64,000 bases of DNA from Micromonospora sp. MH99 (GTDB lineage Bacteria; Actinomycetota; Actinomycetes; Mycobacteriales; Micromonosporaceae). The DNA lies in the NCBI RefSeq assembly GCF_021442385.1, contig NZ_MUZA01000030.1, positions 1 through 64,000 of the forward strand, read 5' to 3'. Positions 8,541 to 17,593 of this stretch are shown here, piece after piece; positions within the stretch are counted from its first letter, which is position 1; every line of letters begins with the position of its first letter. The notes below the pieces were generated by a model. It was not told the DNA's origin, made no database searches, and saw only the letters and a program-made list of their open reading frames with translations. Made by a program: the position numbers and the translations under genes.

Positions 8541-8600
8541 GTTCAGACCGAGGTCAGACCGCTGGTGCCCGCGCAGGTGTTCACGCCCGGTTCACACTGC
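8541..8600 (+). promoter_or_regulatory. PHO-box-like 11-bp direct repeats upstream of phoX
   Basis: Two abutting 11-mers, GTTCACGCCCG (8579-8589) and GTTCACACTGC (8590-8600), match the direct-repeat form of the actinobacterial PhoP site (GTTCACC core, 11-base period). A second, weaker pair, GTTCAGACCGA and GGTCAGACCGC, lies at 8541-8562. A TAGCGT -10 candidate is at 8628-8633, placing the better pair just upstream of the -35 position of phoX. The repeats could also affect the divergent sigma gene. Confidence 0.6.
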
Positions 8601-8684
8601 GGCCGACGACCGCTCACCACGTCCTCCTAGCGTCCGGCTGGTACGCCGCCTGTCGTGCCACCGACTTTCCTGGAGGCCACTTCC

Positions 8685-10814
8685 ATGAGCGACCGTCCCC
8701 GGCTGCTCCCCCTGTTGACCGGCAACCGTCATGGCACCCGTGACGCCATGACCTGTCTGTACCGCTGCGGCAACGCCTGTGACCACCCCGTCCCGAACAC
8801 GTCGGACAACGCGTACTTCGGGGACGTGGTGAACGCGGAGGTCTCCCGGCGCGGCGTCGTCCGGGCCGGCGCGGTAGGCGCCCTGGTCCTCGGCTTCGGT
8901 GGCGCGGCGGCCGGCGTGCTGGCCGGCGCGGCCCCCGCCGCCGCCGCGTACTCCGCCACCCCGGACGTGCCGGAAAACTTCGGCTTCGGCCGTCCCACCA
9001 CGGGTGTCGGCAGTGGCGCGCTGACCTTCAAGCCGATCCCGCCGAACAAGTTGGACACCCTTGTCGTGCCGAACGGCTACGACCACGCCGTGGTGATCAA
9101 GTGGGGCGACCCGGTGCTGCCGGGGGCGCCGGAGTTCGATCTGCACCACCAGACCGCCGCCGCCCAGTCGAAGCAGTTCGGCTACAACAACGACTTCGTC
9201 GGGGTGCTGCCGCTGGACAAGCAGGGCAGGCGGGCGCTGCTCGTGGTCAACCACGAGTACACCAACGAGGACCTGATGTTCCCCGGCTTCCCCGGCCTGG
9301 ACGGGCTCTCCGTGGAGCAGCTGCGCACGGCGATGGCCGCGCACGGCATGTCCGTTGTGGAGTTGGAGCGGGTCGCCGGCACCGGGCAGTGGAAGCCCGT
9401 GGACAACGGTCGCCGGCCGTACAACCGGCGGGTCACCGCGCTCAGCACCAGGTTCGACCTGACCGGCCCGGCCGCCGGCTCGGCCTGGCTGAAGACCGCC
9501 GCCGACCCCAAGGGTCGTACGGTCGTCGGCACGCTGAACAACTGCTCCGGTGGCGTGACCCCGTGGGGGACGGTGCTCTCCGGTGAGGAGAACTTCAACC
9601 AGTACTTCGTCGGCGCGGACGCCGCTCCGGCCGACCTCAAGCCGAAGCTGGACCGCTACGGCATCACCACCGCGTCCCGCTACCCCAGCGGCAGCCGTAA
9701 GTGGGAGCGCGCCGACGAGCGTTTCGACCTGGCCAAGCACCCCAACGAGGCGCACCGGTTCGGCTGGATCGTCGAGATCGACCCGTTCGACCCGGAGAGC
9801 CGCCCGCGCAAGCACACGGCGATGGGCCGCTTCAAGCACGAGGGCGCGAACGTCATCATCGCCAGGGACGGCCATGTGGTCGCGTACATGGGCGACGACG
9901 AGCGGTTCGACTACCTCTACAAGTTCGTCTCGGACAAGAAGTTCCTCAAGGGCAACTCGTGGGCGGCCCGCAAGCACAACCTCACGCTGCTGGAGTCCGG
10001 CACGCTCTACGTCGCGCAGCTCGACCAGACCAGCGCGGGCGAGATCGACGGCTCGGGCAACCTCCCCGCCGACGGCGCGTTCAACGGTCGTGGTCGCTGG
10101 ATCAAGCTGGTCAGCGGTAACCGCTCGTTCGTCGACGGGATGACCGCCGCGGACGTGCTGACCTTCACCCGGCTCGCCGGCGACAAGGTCGGGGCGACCA
10201 AGATGGACCGCCCGGAGGACGTCGAGCCGAGCCTGCTCACCGGCAAGGTCTACGTGGCGCTGACCAACAACACCGACCGTGGCAAGGCCGGCAAGGCGGC
10301 GGCCGACGAGGCCAACCCGCGCAACGCCAACAAGCACGGGCAGATCCTGGAGCTGGTCGAGGACCGCAACGACAACACCTCGGAGACCTTCGCCTGGTCG
10401 CTGCCGATCGTGTGCGGCGACCCGACCGACCCGTCGACCTTCTTCTCCGGGTACGACAAGACGAAGGTCTCCCCGATCTCCTGCCCGGACAACGTCGCCT
10501 TCGACGCCACCGGCAACCTGTGGATCTCCACCGACGGCAACGCCCTGGGCAGCAACGACGGCCTCTTCGCCACCGCCGTCGAGGGTCCGGAGAAGGGTCA
10601 CCTCAAGCAGTTCCTGACCGTGCCACTCGGTGCGGAGACCTGCGGCCCGTTCATCACCGGCGACAACCGCTCGGTGTTCGTCGCGGTGCAGCACCCGGGT
10701 GAGATCACCGGCGCGTCGGTGGAGAACCCGGCCTCGAACTGGCCGGACGGCGACTACGCCAAGCCGGGCGTGGTGGTCACCTGGCGTCTCGACGGCGGAC
10801 CGATGGGCAGCTGA
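8685..10814 (+). CDS. phoX: PhoX family alkaline phosphatase (DUF839), Tat-exported
   Basis: This is a 709-residue secreted phosphatase that releases phosphate from phosphomonoesters using iron and calcium. The ATG at 8685 follows GGAGG. A long N-terminal region with CLYRCGNACDHP precedes a twin-arginine signal (SRRGVVRAG, Arg55-Arg56) and a hydrophobic stretch ending in APAAAA, which is the PhoX pattern. The DUF839 body runs from about residue 90 to the end (motifs VGVLPL, VVNHEYTNEDLMFPG, NNCSGGVTPWGT, SGEENFNQYF, RPEDVE). The PHO-box-like repeats upstream fit induction on phosphate starvation. A strong hairpin follows. Confidence 0.92.
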   Translation: MSDRPRLLPLLTGNRHGTRDAMTCLYRCGNACDHPVPNTSDNAYFGDVVNAEVSRRGVVRAGAVGALVLGFGGAAAGVLAGAAPAAAAYSATPDVPENFGFGRPTTGVGSGALTFKPIPPNKLDTLVVPNGYDHAVVIKWGDPVLPGAPEFDLHHQTAAAQSKQFGYNNDFVGVLPLDKQGRRALLVVNHEYTNEDLMFPGFPGLDGLSVEQLRTAMAAHGMSVVELERVAGTGQWKPVDNGRRPYNRRVTALSTRFDLTGPAAGSAWLKTAADPKGRTVVGTLNNCSGGVTPWGTVLSGEENFNQYFVGADAAPADLKPKLDRYGITTASRYPSGSRKWERADERFDLAKHPNEAHRFGWIVEIDPFDPESRPRKHTAMGRFKHEGANVIIARDGHVVAYMGDDERFDYLYKFVSDKKFLKGNSWAARKHNLTLLESGTLYVAQLDQTSAGEIDGSGNLPADGAFNGRGRWIKLVSGNRSFVDGMTAADVLTFTRLAGDKVGATKMDRPEDVEPSLLTGKVYVALTNNTDRGKAGKAAADEANPRNANKHGQILELVEDRNDNTSETFAWSLPIVCGDPTDPSTFFSGYDKTKVSPISCPDNVAFDATGNLWISTDGNALGSNDGLFATAVEGPEKGHLKQFLTVPLGAETCGPFITGDNRSVFVAVQHPGEITGASVENPASNWPDGDYAKPGVVVTWRLDGGPMGS

Positions 10815-10876
10815 CGGTGCCGCCGCGGCCGGCGGGCCGCTGACGTTCCCCCAGGCGGTTCGGCGCTGGACCGCCC

Positions 10877-10913
10877 CGAGAGGCCCTCTCCCAGCCCGGG
10901 AGAGGGCCTCTCG
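10877..10913. terminator. Two-way hairpin terminator between phoX and the IclR gene
   Basis: A perfect 16-bp stem (CGAGAGGCCCTCTCCC at 10877-10892, complement at 10898-10913) with a 5-base loop lies between convergent genes; it can serve both strands. Confidence 0.75.
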
Positions 10914-10925
10914 GCATCCGGTGGG

Positions 10926-11708
10926 TCAGTGGTCGGAGGCGATGCCGTCGGCGACCGTGCGGGCGACGGTGAGCAGCTTGGCCCGGACGACGCGCGCGGA
11001 CGTCATCATCTCGCTCGCCGGCAGGGCGCAGGCCAGTACGACCCGGCGTTCCATGTCCTTGTCCGGCGTGACGAGCACCGCCGCGCAGGCCACGCCCTGG
11101 CGGAACTGCCCCAGCTCCAGCTGCATCCCGCGTCGGTCGCCGGCGGCCAGGTCGGCCTCGAACGCCTCGGTGGTGGTCAGCGTGGCGGTGGTGAACGGGC
11201 GCATGCCGTACTCGCGCAGGTAGCGGAAACGCTGCTCGGTGGTGAGGGTGGCGAGCAGGGACTTGCCGAGGGCTGTCGCGTGCGCCCCCTCGTCGAAGCC
11301 GGGGACCAGGTCTTCCAGGTAGGGCGAGCGGTGCCCCTCGGCCACGGCGGTGATGGCGACCTGACCGCCGACGAAGCGGCCCAGGTAGTGGCTGTAGCCG
11401 GTGTCCACGGCGGCCCGGCGCAACGTCTCACCGACCACCGGCGGGCCCCGGAACGCGGTCACCAGCTCGCGGTAGCGGTCGGCCACCTCCAGCCCCACGA
11501 TGTACGTGCCGTCCTCGCGACGGATCACGTAGCCCTCGTAGGCGAGGGTGCGGACCAGGTGGTAGGTGGTGGCCACGGTCAGCTCGCACCGTCGGGCGAT
11601 CTGCTTGACGGTCAGGCCCTTCGGGGCGCGACCGACCGACTCGAGCACCCGCAGGGCTCGGGACACGCTGCGGATCAGATCCGAGGGTTCTGCCAAGGGG
11701 TCGCGCAC
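10926..11708 (-). CDS. IclR family transcriptional regulator
   Basis: This is a 260-residue regulator with an N-terminal winged helix (RSVSRALRVLESVGRAPKGL, KQIARRCELTVATTYHLVRTL, YVIRREDGTY) and a C-terminal GAF-like effector domain (HATALGKSLLATL, GMQLELGQFRQGVACAAV). I chose GTG 11708, which sits 5 bases after GGAGG; the GTG at 11714 overlaps that site. It is divergent from the MFS gene at 11863, which is the likely target, and an inverted repeat lies between them. The effector is unknown. Confidence 0.9.
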   Translation of the reverse strand: MRDPLAEPSDLIRSVSRALRVLESVGRAPKGLTVKQIARRCELTVATTYHLVRTLAYEGYVIRREDGTYIVGLEVADRYRELVTAFRGPPVVGETLRRAAVDTGYSHYLGRFVGGQVAITAVAEGHRSPYLEDLVPGFDEGAHATALGKSLLATLTTEQRFRYLREYGMRPFTTATLTTTEAFEADLAAGDRRGMQLELGQFRQGVACAAVLVTPDKDMERRVVLACALPASEMMTSARVVRAKLLTVARTVADGIASDH

Positions 11709-11745
11709 AACCACCTCCGCCGCCGGGGACTTACACCATATGAAA

Positions 11746-11771
11746 AACAGGCCGGGCGCGAAATGCCTGTT
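11746..11771. promoter_or_regulatory. Inverted repeat in the IclR/MFS divergent promoter region
   Basis: AACAGGC (11746-11752) and GCCTGTT (11765-11771) are perfect arms around a 12-base spacer, midway between the divergent genes. A TATGGT -10 candidate for the IclR gene lies next to it on the minus strand (11735-11740). It is a plausible operator for the IclR protein. Confidence 0.4.
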
Positions 11772-11862
11772 CGGGTCGAGGATGCCAGATCACCATCCAC
11801 TCTTCGTAGGCCGATGGTCACCAGGAGTGGTCTGAGCCTGACTCGCGTAGGTTTGCCGGACG

Positions 11863-13062
11863 ATGACCGACACCGCCCTCACCCCCGCTGAAGACCGCAC
11901 CCGCACCCGCCCGATCCGGGCCAGCGCCGGTGCCGTCGCCACCACCGTGGCCTGCGTACTGCCCGTCTTCCTGCTCGGCGGCCTCGCCGTGCAGATGGGA
12001 GCCGACCTCGACTTCTCCCCGGCCGGGCTGGGCCTGGCCGTGTCCGTCTACTTCGGCGTGAGCGCGCTGGCCTCGGTGCCGTCGGGCCGGCTCGTCGAGC
12101 GGTACGGGCCGGCCATGGTGGCCCGCAGCGGCATCGTGCTGGCCTCCGGGTCCATGCTGGCCGTGGCGGTGTTCGCCCGCTCGTACGAGGTGCTGCTCGC
12201 CCTGCTGGCGCTCAGCGCCGCCGCGAACGCCCTCGGCCAACTGGCCAGCAACGCCGCGCTGGCCCAGCACGTGCCCCCGAACCGGCAGGGGCTGTCGTTC
12301 GGTGTGAAGCAGGCGGCCATTCCGGTCTCCACCCTGCTGGCCGGCGCGGCGGTGCCCACCATCGCGCTCACCGCCGGCTGGCGCTGGGCGTTCGTAGCCG
12401 CAGCGGTCGCGGCACTGATGACGCTGCCGGCCGTACCCCGGCAACTGCCCGGCCGGGACCGACGGGCCGCCGCGGCACGCGCGGGCCGGGCCACGACGGC
12501 CCTGGTGGTGATCGGGGCGGCGGCGACGTTGGCGGCGGGCGCGGCCAACGCGCTGGGCACCTTCCTGGTGGACTCGGCCGCCGCCCGGGGTCTGTCGCCG
12601 GGCCTCGCCGGCCTCACCCTGACGCTGGGCAGCGCGGTCTGCGTGGCCGCCCGGGTGGGCGCCGGCGGACTGGCCGACCGCCGGGCCAGCGGGCACGTCG
12701 CACTCATCGCCGCGATGCTGGTGGTCGGGGCGGCCGGGCTCGGTCTGCTCGCGGTGGCCGGTCCGGTGCCGTTGGTGGCCGGCGTGGTGCTCGGCTTCGG
12801 CCTCGGCTGGGCGTGGCCCGGCCTGGTGAACTTCGCGGTGGTCCGGCTGCATCCGCAGGCTCCGGCCGCCGCCACCTCGATCACGCAGACCGGGGTGTAC
12901 GCGGGCGGCTGCCTCGGCCCGCTGAGCCTCGGCCCACTCGCCGCCCACTTCGGCTACCCGACCATGTGGGTCACGGCGGCGGTGGCGATGCTGCTCGCCG
13001 CCGCCCTGATGCTGATGGGCAGCCGCCTACTGACAGCCGCCGCACCCCCAACCCGCGCGTGA
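11863..13062 (+). CDS. MFS transporter
   Basis: This is a 399-residue transporter of the major facilitator superfamily with twelve predicted membrane helices. The cytoplasmic loop motif after helix 2 reads GRLVERYG. It resembles the small CynX/NimT-like and sugar-efflux-like MFS proteins. No substrate can be assigned. The ATG at 11863 has no clear ribosome site, but a TAGGTT -10 box about 10 bases upstream suggests a leaderless message. It is probably controlled by the divergent IclR regulator. Its stop codon overlaps the first bases of a palindromic repeat. Confidence 0.88.
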   Translation: MTDTALTPAEDRTRTRPIRASAGAVATTVACVLPVFLLGGLAVQMGADLDFSPAGLGLAVSVYFGVSALASVPSGRLVERYGPAMVARSGIVLASGSMLAVAVFARSYEVLLALLALSAAANALGQLASNAALAQHVPPNRQGLSFGVKQAAIPVSTLLAGAAVPTIALTAGWRWAFVAAAVAALMTLPAVPRQLPGRDRRAAAARAGRATTALVVIGAAATLAAGAANALGTFLVDSAAARGLSPGLAGLTLTLGSAVCVAARVGAGGLADRRASGHVALIAAMLVVGAAGLGLLAVAGPVPLVAGVVLGFGLGWAWPGLVNFAVVRLHPQAPAAATSITQTGVYAGGCLGPLSLGPLAAHFGYPTMWVTAAVAMLLAAALMLMGSRLLTAAAPPTRA

Positions 13063-13115
13063 CCATGAAGTTGTTGCCCGATCACACGGCGTGTCGGGGC
13101 GATAGCTTCATGATC
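13061..13115. repeat. 55-bp palindromic repeat, copy 1
   Basis: An imperfect palindrome with CATGAAG / CTTCATG ends and a loop containing CGGCGTGTCG. It matches the element at 62814-62868 at about 47 of 55 positions. It lies between the convergent MFS and polyprenyl synthase genes and can fold as a terminator for both. Confidence 0.8.
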
Positions 13116-13151
13116 AACGGAGTGACGGCCCGGGGTGGGGGCCGGTGGGGG

Positions 13152-14237
13152 TCAGCTGGTGCGGTCGGCGATGTAGTCGCAGAGCGACTCCAGCGCCTGG
13201 CGGGACGCGCTCGCCGGGAGCGGCGCCAGGCGCGCGCGGGCGTCCTCGGCGTAGCTGCGGACGGTCTCCCGGGCGCGCTTGAGCGCCGGGCTCTCCCGCA
13301 GCAGCCCCAGGGCCTCGGCGTGCAGCGCGTCGTCGGTCAACGGGCCGGTCGCCAGGATCTCCCGCAGCCGCACCGACGCCGCGTCGGAGTCGTCGGCCGC
13401 ACGGGCGTAGAGCACCGGCAGCGTCGGGACACCCTCGCGCAGGTCCGTGCCGGGCGTCTTGCCCGACTGCACCGACTCGGACGCGATGTCCAGCAGGTCG
13501 TCGGTGAGCTGGAACGCGACGCCGATCGTCTCGCCGTAACCGGCGAGCGCCTCGACCTGCTCGGCGGGGGCGCCACCGAACATGCCGCCGAACCGGACCG
13601 ACGTGGCGATCAGCGAGCCGGTCTTCTCGGCGATCACGCTCAGGTAGTGCGCGACCGGGTCCTCCCCGGCGCGCGGACCCACCGTCTCCGCGATCTGACC
13701 GTGCACCAGGCGGGCGAAGGTGCGCGCCTGCAACCGGACGGCCTCGGGGCCCAGATCGGCCGCGATGTCCGCGGCGCGGGCGAAGAGGTAGTCGCCGACC
13801 AGGATGGCGACCGAGTTCGTCCAGCGCGAGTTGGCGCTCGGTGCGCCCCGCCGCACGGCGGCCTCGTCCATCACGTCGTCGTGGTAGAGGGTGGCCAGGT
13901 GGGTGAGCTCCATCACCACGGCCGCCGGGACCACCTGCGCGCCCGACGGATCGCCGAACTGTGCGCCGAGCGCCACCAGCAGCGGCCGGAACCGCTTCCC
14001 GCCGGCCTCCAAAAGGTGCCGGGCAGCCTCCGTGACGAACGGGTCGGCGCTGGCCACACTGGCGCGCAGCTCGATCTCGACCGCGTCCAGCAGCCCCAGC
14101 ACGGACGCCTCGACGCGGGGATCGGCAAGATGAAGGCCGAGCGCGCCGAACTGACTCGTGCTCGCCCGACCCCGGCGACCGCCGGAACCGGTGGCACCTG
14201 AACGCTCGCCAGCCGGAATCACCACACCATCAACCAT
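13152..14237 (-). CDS. Long-chain polyprenyl diphosphate synthase
   Basis: This is a 361-residue trans-prenyltransferase that adds isopentenyl diphosphate units to an allylic primer. Both aspartate-rich motifs are intact: DDVMD at 120-124 and DDLLD at 246-250. The residue preceding the first motif by a few positions is small (ELTHLATLYHDDVMD), which fits a long-chain product. The first 35 residues are a Gly/Arg/Ser-rich extension. Lying just downstream of nuo and near menJ and menG, it most likely makes the nonaprenyl-type side chain of menaquinone, as the GrcC1-type enzyme does beside menJ in Mycobacterium tuberculosis. Chain length cannot be read from sequence. Confidence 0.88.
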   Translation of the reverse strand: MVDGVVIPAGERSGATGSGGRRGRASTSQFGALGLHLADPRVEASVLGLLDAVEIELRASVASADPFVTEAARHLLEAGGKRFRPLLVALGAQFGDPSGAQVVPAAVVMELTHLATLYHDDVMDEAAVRRGAPSANSRWTNSVAILVGDYLFARAADIAADLGPEAVRLQARTFARLVHGQIAETVGPRAGEDPVAHYLSVIAEKTGSLIATSVRFGGMFGGAPAEQVEALAGYGETIGVAFQLTDDLLDIASESVQSGKTPGTDLREGVPTLPVLYARAADDSDAASVRLREILATGPLTDDALHAEALGLLRESPALKRARETVRSYAEDARARLAPLPASASRQALESLCDYIADRTS

Positions 14238-14278
14238 GCCACACCCGTTCGACCTGCTCCGGGTCGGGGATACGCAGC

Positions 14279-14310
14279 GGGGGCCGGCACGCGTCCGCGC
14301 GCCGACCCCC
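14279..14310 (-). terminator. Terminator of the nuo operon
   Basis: Arms at 14279-14293 and 14297-14310 form a helix of about 14 pairs 18 bases after the nuoN stop. The two mismatches read as A.C on the plus strand but become G.U wobbles in the minus-strand RNA, so the hairpin is fully paired only in the nuo transcript. Confidence 0.6.
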
Positions 14311-14327
14311 GGTGTCCGAGGTACGTC

Positions 14328-15881
14328 TCACCGCACGAATTCTGCGGCTCCGGTAGCCAGGTCGAGCAGCGGACCAGGGGCGACACCCAGCACCAGGGTG
14401 GCCAGCACGCCGACCATCAGCGCGGCGGACGTGAGGCCGCCCGGCACGGTGACCGTCGGCGTGGACTCGCCCGGCTCGGACAGCCACATCATCACCACGA
14501 CCCGCAGGTACGGGAACGCCAGCACCATGCTGGTCAGCACACCCGCGATGACGAGCCAGGCCTGACCGCCGTCCAGCGCCGGCCCGAAGACCGCGAACTT
14601 GCTGGTGAAGCCGCTGGTCAGCGGGATACCGGCGAACGCCAGCAGGATGAACGTGAACAGCCCGGCGTAGAACGGCGAGCGCCGCCCCAGCCCGGCCCAG
14701 CGGGACAGGTGGGTGGCCTCGCCGTCGGCGTCGCGCACCAGGGTCACCACCGCGAACGCGGCCAGCACCGAGAAGCCGTACGCGACCAGGTAGAACATCG
14801 TGCCGGAGAGCCCGTCCCGGCTCGGCGCCAGCACACCGACCAGCAGGTAGCCGGCGTTGGCGATCGAGGAGTACGCGAGCAGCCGCTTGATGTCCGTCTG
14901 GGTGACCGCCAGCACCGCGCCGACCAGCATGGTCAGCACCGCCACCGCACCGAGCACCGGCGTGAAGTCCCAGCCCCCGCCCTCGAACGCGACGTGGAAG
15001 ACGCGCAGCAGCGCGCCGAACGCCGCGACCTTGGTGCAGGCGGCCATGAAACCGGTGATCGGCGTCGGCGCACCCTGGTAGACGTCCGGCGTCCACACGT
15101 GGAACGGGGCGGCGGCGGCCTTGAAGAGCAGACCGATGGCGAGCAGCGCCATGCCGGCGAAGAGCAGCACCTGGCTGGCCGGCGACTCGCTCACCGCCGC
15201 GTTGACGGTGGCGAAGTCGACACCTGCCGAACGGCCCGGAACACCTGCGGTGAAGCCGTAGATCAGGGCCACCCCGAACAGGAAGAACGCCGAGGCGTAC
15301 GCGCCGAGCAGGAAGTACTTCATCGCCGCTTCCTGGCTCAGCAGACGCCGGCGGCGGGCCAGCGCGCAGAGCAGGTACAGCGGCAGGGAGAAGACCTCCA
15401 GCGCGATGAACATGGTCAGCAGGTCGTTCGCCGCCACGAAGATCAGCATGCCGCCGATCGCGAACGTGATGAGCGGGTAGACCTCGGTGAGCCCGTTGCG
15501 CCCCTCGGCCTGCTTCCGGTCGTCGGCGGACTCGGCGGTCACCGCGGCCTGGGCGACGAACGCGCCGCCCCGCTCGACGGTACGGTCACCGATCAGCAGC
15601 AGCGCCATCGCGGCCAGCACCAGGATGGCGCCCTGGAGGAAGAGCGTCGGCCCGTCCACCGCGATGGCCTGACCGGCCGTGACGAGCCGGTCGTCGGCGT
15701 TGAGGACCACCATGGTCAGCGCGGCGAGGACGGCCAGCAGCGCCAGCGTCAGCTGCACGACGTGCCGCGAGCGCCGCGGCACGAACGCCTCGACGAGCAC
15801 ACCGAGCAACGCGGTGCCCAGCATGATCATGATCGGGGCGAGTGCCGCGTAGTCGAGCGACGGCAATTTCAACTCGGTCAC
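14328..15881 (-). CDS. nuoN: NADH-quinone oxidoreductase subunit N
   Basis: This is a 517-residue antiporter-like membrane subunit of complex I with about 14 membrane helices. It carries the conserved segments VEAFVPRRSRHVVQ, LEVFSLPLYLLCA, KAAAAPFHVWTPDVYQGAPTP and DIKRLLAYSSIANAGY, including the helix-breaking and proton-channel lysines. The GTG at 15881 (MTELKLPSLDYAAL) lies 8 bases after GGAAGG supplied by the intergenic repeat. It is the last gene of the operon and is followed by a hairpin. Confidence 0.96.
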   Translation of the reverse strand: MTELKLPSLDYAALAPIMIMLGTALLGVLVEAFVPRRSRHVVQLTLALLAVLAALTMVVLNADDRLVTAGQAIAVDGPTLFLQGAILVLAAMALLLIGDRTVERGGAFVAQAAVTAESADDRKQAEGRNGLTEVYPLITFAIGGMLIFVAANDLLTMFIALEVFSLPLYLLCALARRRRLLSQEAAMKYFLLGAYASAFFLFGVALIYGFTAGVPGRSAGVDFATVNAAVSESPASQVLLFAGMALLAIGLLFKAAAAPFHVWTPDVYQGAPTPITGFMAACTKVAAFGALLRVFHVAFEGGGWDFTPVLGAVAVLTMLVGAVLAVTQTDIKRLLAYSSIANAGYLLVGVLAPSRDGLSGTMFYLVAYGFSVLAAFAVVTLVRDADGEATHLSRWAGLGRRSPFYAGLFTFILLAFAGIPLTSGFTSKFAVFGPALDGGQAWLVIAGVLTSMVLAFPYLRVVVMMWLSEPGESTPTVTVPGGLTSAALMVGVLATLVLGVAPGPLLDLATGAAEFVR

Positions 15882-15993
15882 TGGGCCAGCCTTCCGTTCG
15901 CGACTGCGCAAGCCTCTGCCCGCGACTGCGGGGCTCGCTTCGCTCTCTCCTCGCGCGGGCGCTGGGGGCTCCGCTTCGCTGCACTCCTCGCGC
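15882..15993 (-). repeat. nuo intergenic repeat, copy A (long form, nuoM/nuoN)
   Basis: These 112 bases fill the gap exactly from the nuoM stop to the nuoN start. On the coding strand it begins GCGCGAGGAGTGCAGCGAAG right after the TGA and ends in CGCGAACGGAAGG, which supplies the nuoN ribosome site. An internal second copy of the GCGCGAGGAG and GCAGTCGCG blocks makes this the long form, like copy C. Confidence 0.88.
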
Positions 15994-17529
15994 TCACCGC
16001 TGCGCCTCCTGGACGGTGCCGCCCACGGACGGGGCCGGGTCGGTTCTGCCGATGTCGTCCATGGTCGCCTGGACGGCCGGGTTGATCACATCGGTGACCG
16101 GCTTGGGATAGAAGCCGAGCAGCACGATCAGCGCGATCAGCGGGGCGACCACCACCTTCTCGCGCAGGTTGAGGTCCCGGCGCATCCCGTCGACCTCGGT
16201 CAGCGCCGGATTGAGCGTGCCCTGCGTGGTGCGCTGCACCATCCACAGCACGTACGCCGCCGCCAGGATGATGCCGACGGTGGCGATGACCGCCACCGGC
16301 TTGTTCACCGTGAAGGTGCCGATCAGCACCAGGAACTCGGAGATGAACGGCGCGGTGCCGGGCAGCGCGAGCGAGGCGAGACCGGCGAAGAACAGCACGC
16401 CGGCGAGCACCGGGACCAGCTTGCCGGCGCCACCGAAGTCACTGATCAACGACGAGCCGCGCCGGGAGATCAGCATGCCGACCACCAGGAACAGCAGGCC
16501 GGTGGCCAGACCGTGGTTGAGCATGTAGAGCACCGCGCCCGTGCCGGCCTGCGTGGTGAAGGCGAAGATGCCCACCCCGATGAACCCGAAGTGCGCGATC
16601 GACGTGTACGACACGAGCCGCTTGAGGTCGTTCTGGCCGACCGCCAGCAGCGCCGCGTAGATGATGCCGATCACGCCCAGCGCCAGCGCCCACGGCGCGA
16701 ACCACTTCGACGCCTCCGGGAACAGCGGCAGGCAGTAGCGCAGGATCCCGAACGTGCCGACCTTGTCCAGCACGCCGACCAGCAGCGCGGCGGCACCCGC
16801 CGGGGCGGCGCCACCGGCGTCCGGCAGCCAGGTGTGGAACGGGAAGAACGGGGCCTTGATGGCGAACGCGAGGAAGAAGCCGAGGAACAGCCACCGCTCG
16901 GTGCCGGTGCTGATGTCCACCTGCGACAGCGCCTGCCAGTCGAAGGTCTTCCCGCCGACCACCCAGAGGCCGATCACCGCGGCCAGCATGAACAGGCCGC
17001 CGACCAGCGAGTAGAGGAAGAACTTCACTGCCGCGTACTGCCGCTGGTGACCTCCGTAGCTGCCGATCAGGAAGTACATCGGCACCAGCATGACCTCGAA
17101 GAACACGTAGAACAGGAAGACGTCGGCGGCCGCGAAGACGCCGATCATCGTGCTCTCGAGGATCAGCAGCAGCGCGAAGTAGACCGGAATGGACCGCTTG
17201 GAGGACTCCGCGTCGTGCCAGGAGGCCAGGATCACCAGCGGCACCAGCACCGCGATCAGCATGAGCATCACCAGCGCGATGCCGTCGGCGGCGAACGTGA
17301 AGCTGACGCCCCAGTTCGGGATCCAGGTGTACGACTCCCGGAACTGGAACCGGTCACCGCCCGCGTTGAAGCTGACCCACATCACCACCGAGAGCACCAG
17401 CACCAGCAGCGACCAGACGAACGCCACCTGCTTGGCCAGCTCCGGCCGGTGGCGCGGCAGGAAGGCCACCACCAGGGCGCCCACCAGCGGCGCCACGGTG
17501 AGCACCGAGAGGAACGGGAAGTTGGACAT
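15994..17529 (-). CDS. nuoM: NADH-quinone oxidoreductase subunit M
   Basis: This is a 511-residue proton-pumping antiporter-like subunit of complex I with about 14 membrane helices. Diagnostic segments are SWHDAE, FYVFFEVMLVPMYFLIG (channel glutamate), AIKAPFFPFHTWLPDA and DLKRLVSYTSIAHFGF. The ATG at 17529 follows GGAGG about 11 bases upstream. A 64-base gap separates it from nuoL. Its stop codon runs directly into intergenic repeat copy A. Confidence 0.97.
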   Translation of the reverse strand: MSNFPFLSVLTVAPLVGALVVAFLPRHRPELAKQVAFVWSLLVLVLSVVMWVSFNAGGDRFQFRESYTWIPNWGVSFTFAADGIALVMLMLIAVLVPLVILASWHDAESSKRSIPVYFALLLILESTMIGVFAAADVFLFYVFFEVMLVPMYFLIGSYGGHQRQYAAVKFFLYSLVGGLFMLAAVIGLWVVGGKTFDWQALSQVDISTGTERWLFLGFFLAFAIKAPFFPFHTWLPDAGGAAPAGAAALLVGVLDKVGTFGILRYCLPLFPEASKWFAPWALALGVIGIIYAALLAVGQNDLKRLVSYTSIAHFGFIGVGIFAFTTQAGTGAVLYMLNHGLATGLLFLVVGMLISRRGSSLISDFGGAGKLVPVLAGVLFFAGLASLALPGTAPFISEFLVLIGTFTVNKPVAVIATVGIILAAAYVLWMVQRTTQGTLNPALTEVDGMRRDLNLREKVVVAPLIALIVLLGFYPKPVTDVINPAVQATMDDIGRTDPAPSVGGTVQEAQR

Positions 17530-17593
17530 TATGCGGCCTTACCTCCGTCGTGGATGCGTGGTCCGCCGGCGGGGGCGGGCGTATTCAGGTCGA

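Noticed and set aside
8541-8600. GAAC motifs read on the minus strand as an autoregulated ECF -35 element
   Set aside because: No matching -10 (CGT-type) at 16-17 bases was found; the 11-base periodicity fits a PHO box better.
8592-10694. 700-residue open frame on the minus strand opposite phoX
   Set aside because: Antisense shadow of phoX; long antisense frames are expected at this GC content and the sense frame has Tat signal and PhoX motifs.
15882-15993. N-terminal extensions of nuoN, nuoK, nuoD and nuoC frames through the intergenic repeats (MQRSGAP / [12 protein letters not shown] peptides)
   Set aside because: These are in-frame readings of the repeat elements; good ribosome sites and conserved N-termini place the true starts at the ends of the repeats.
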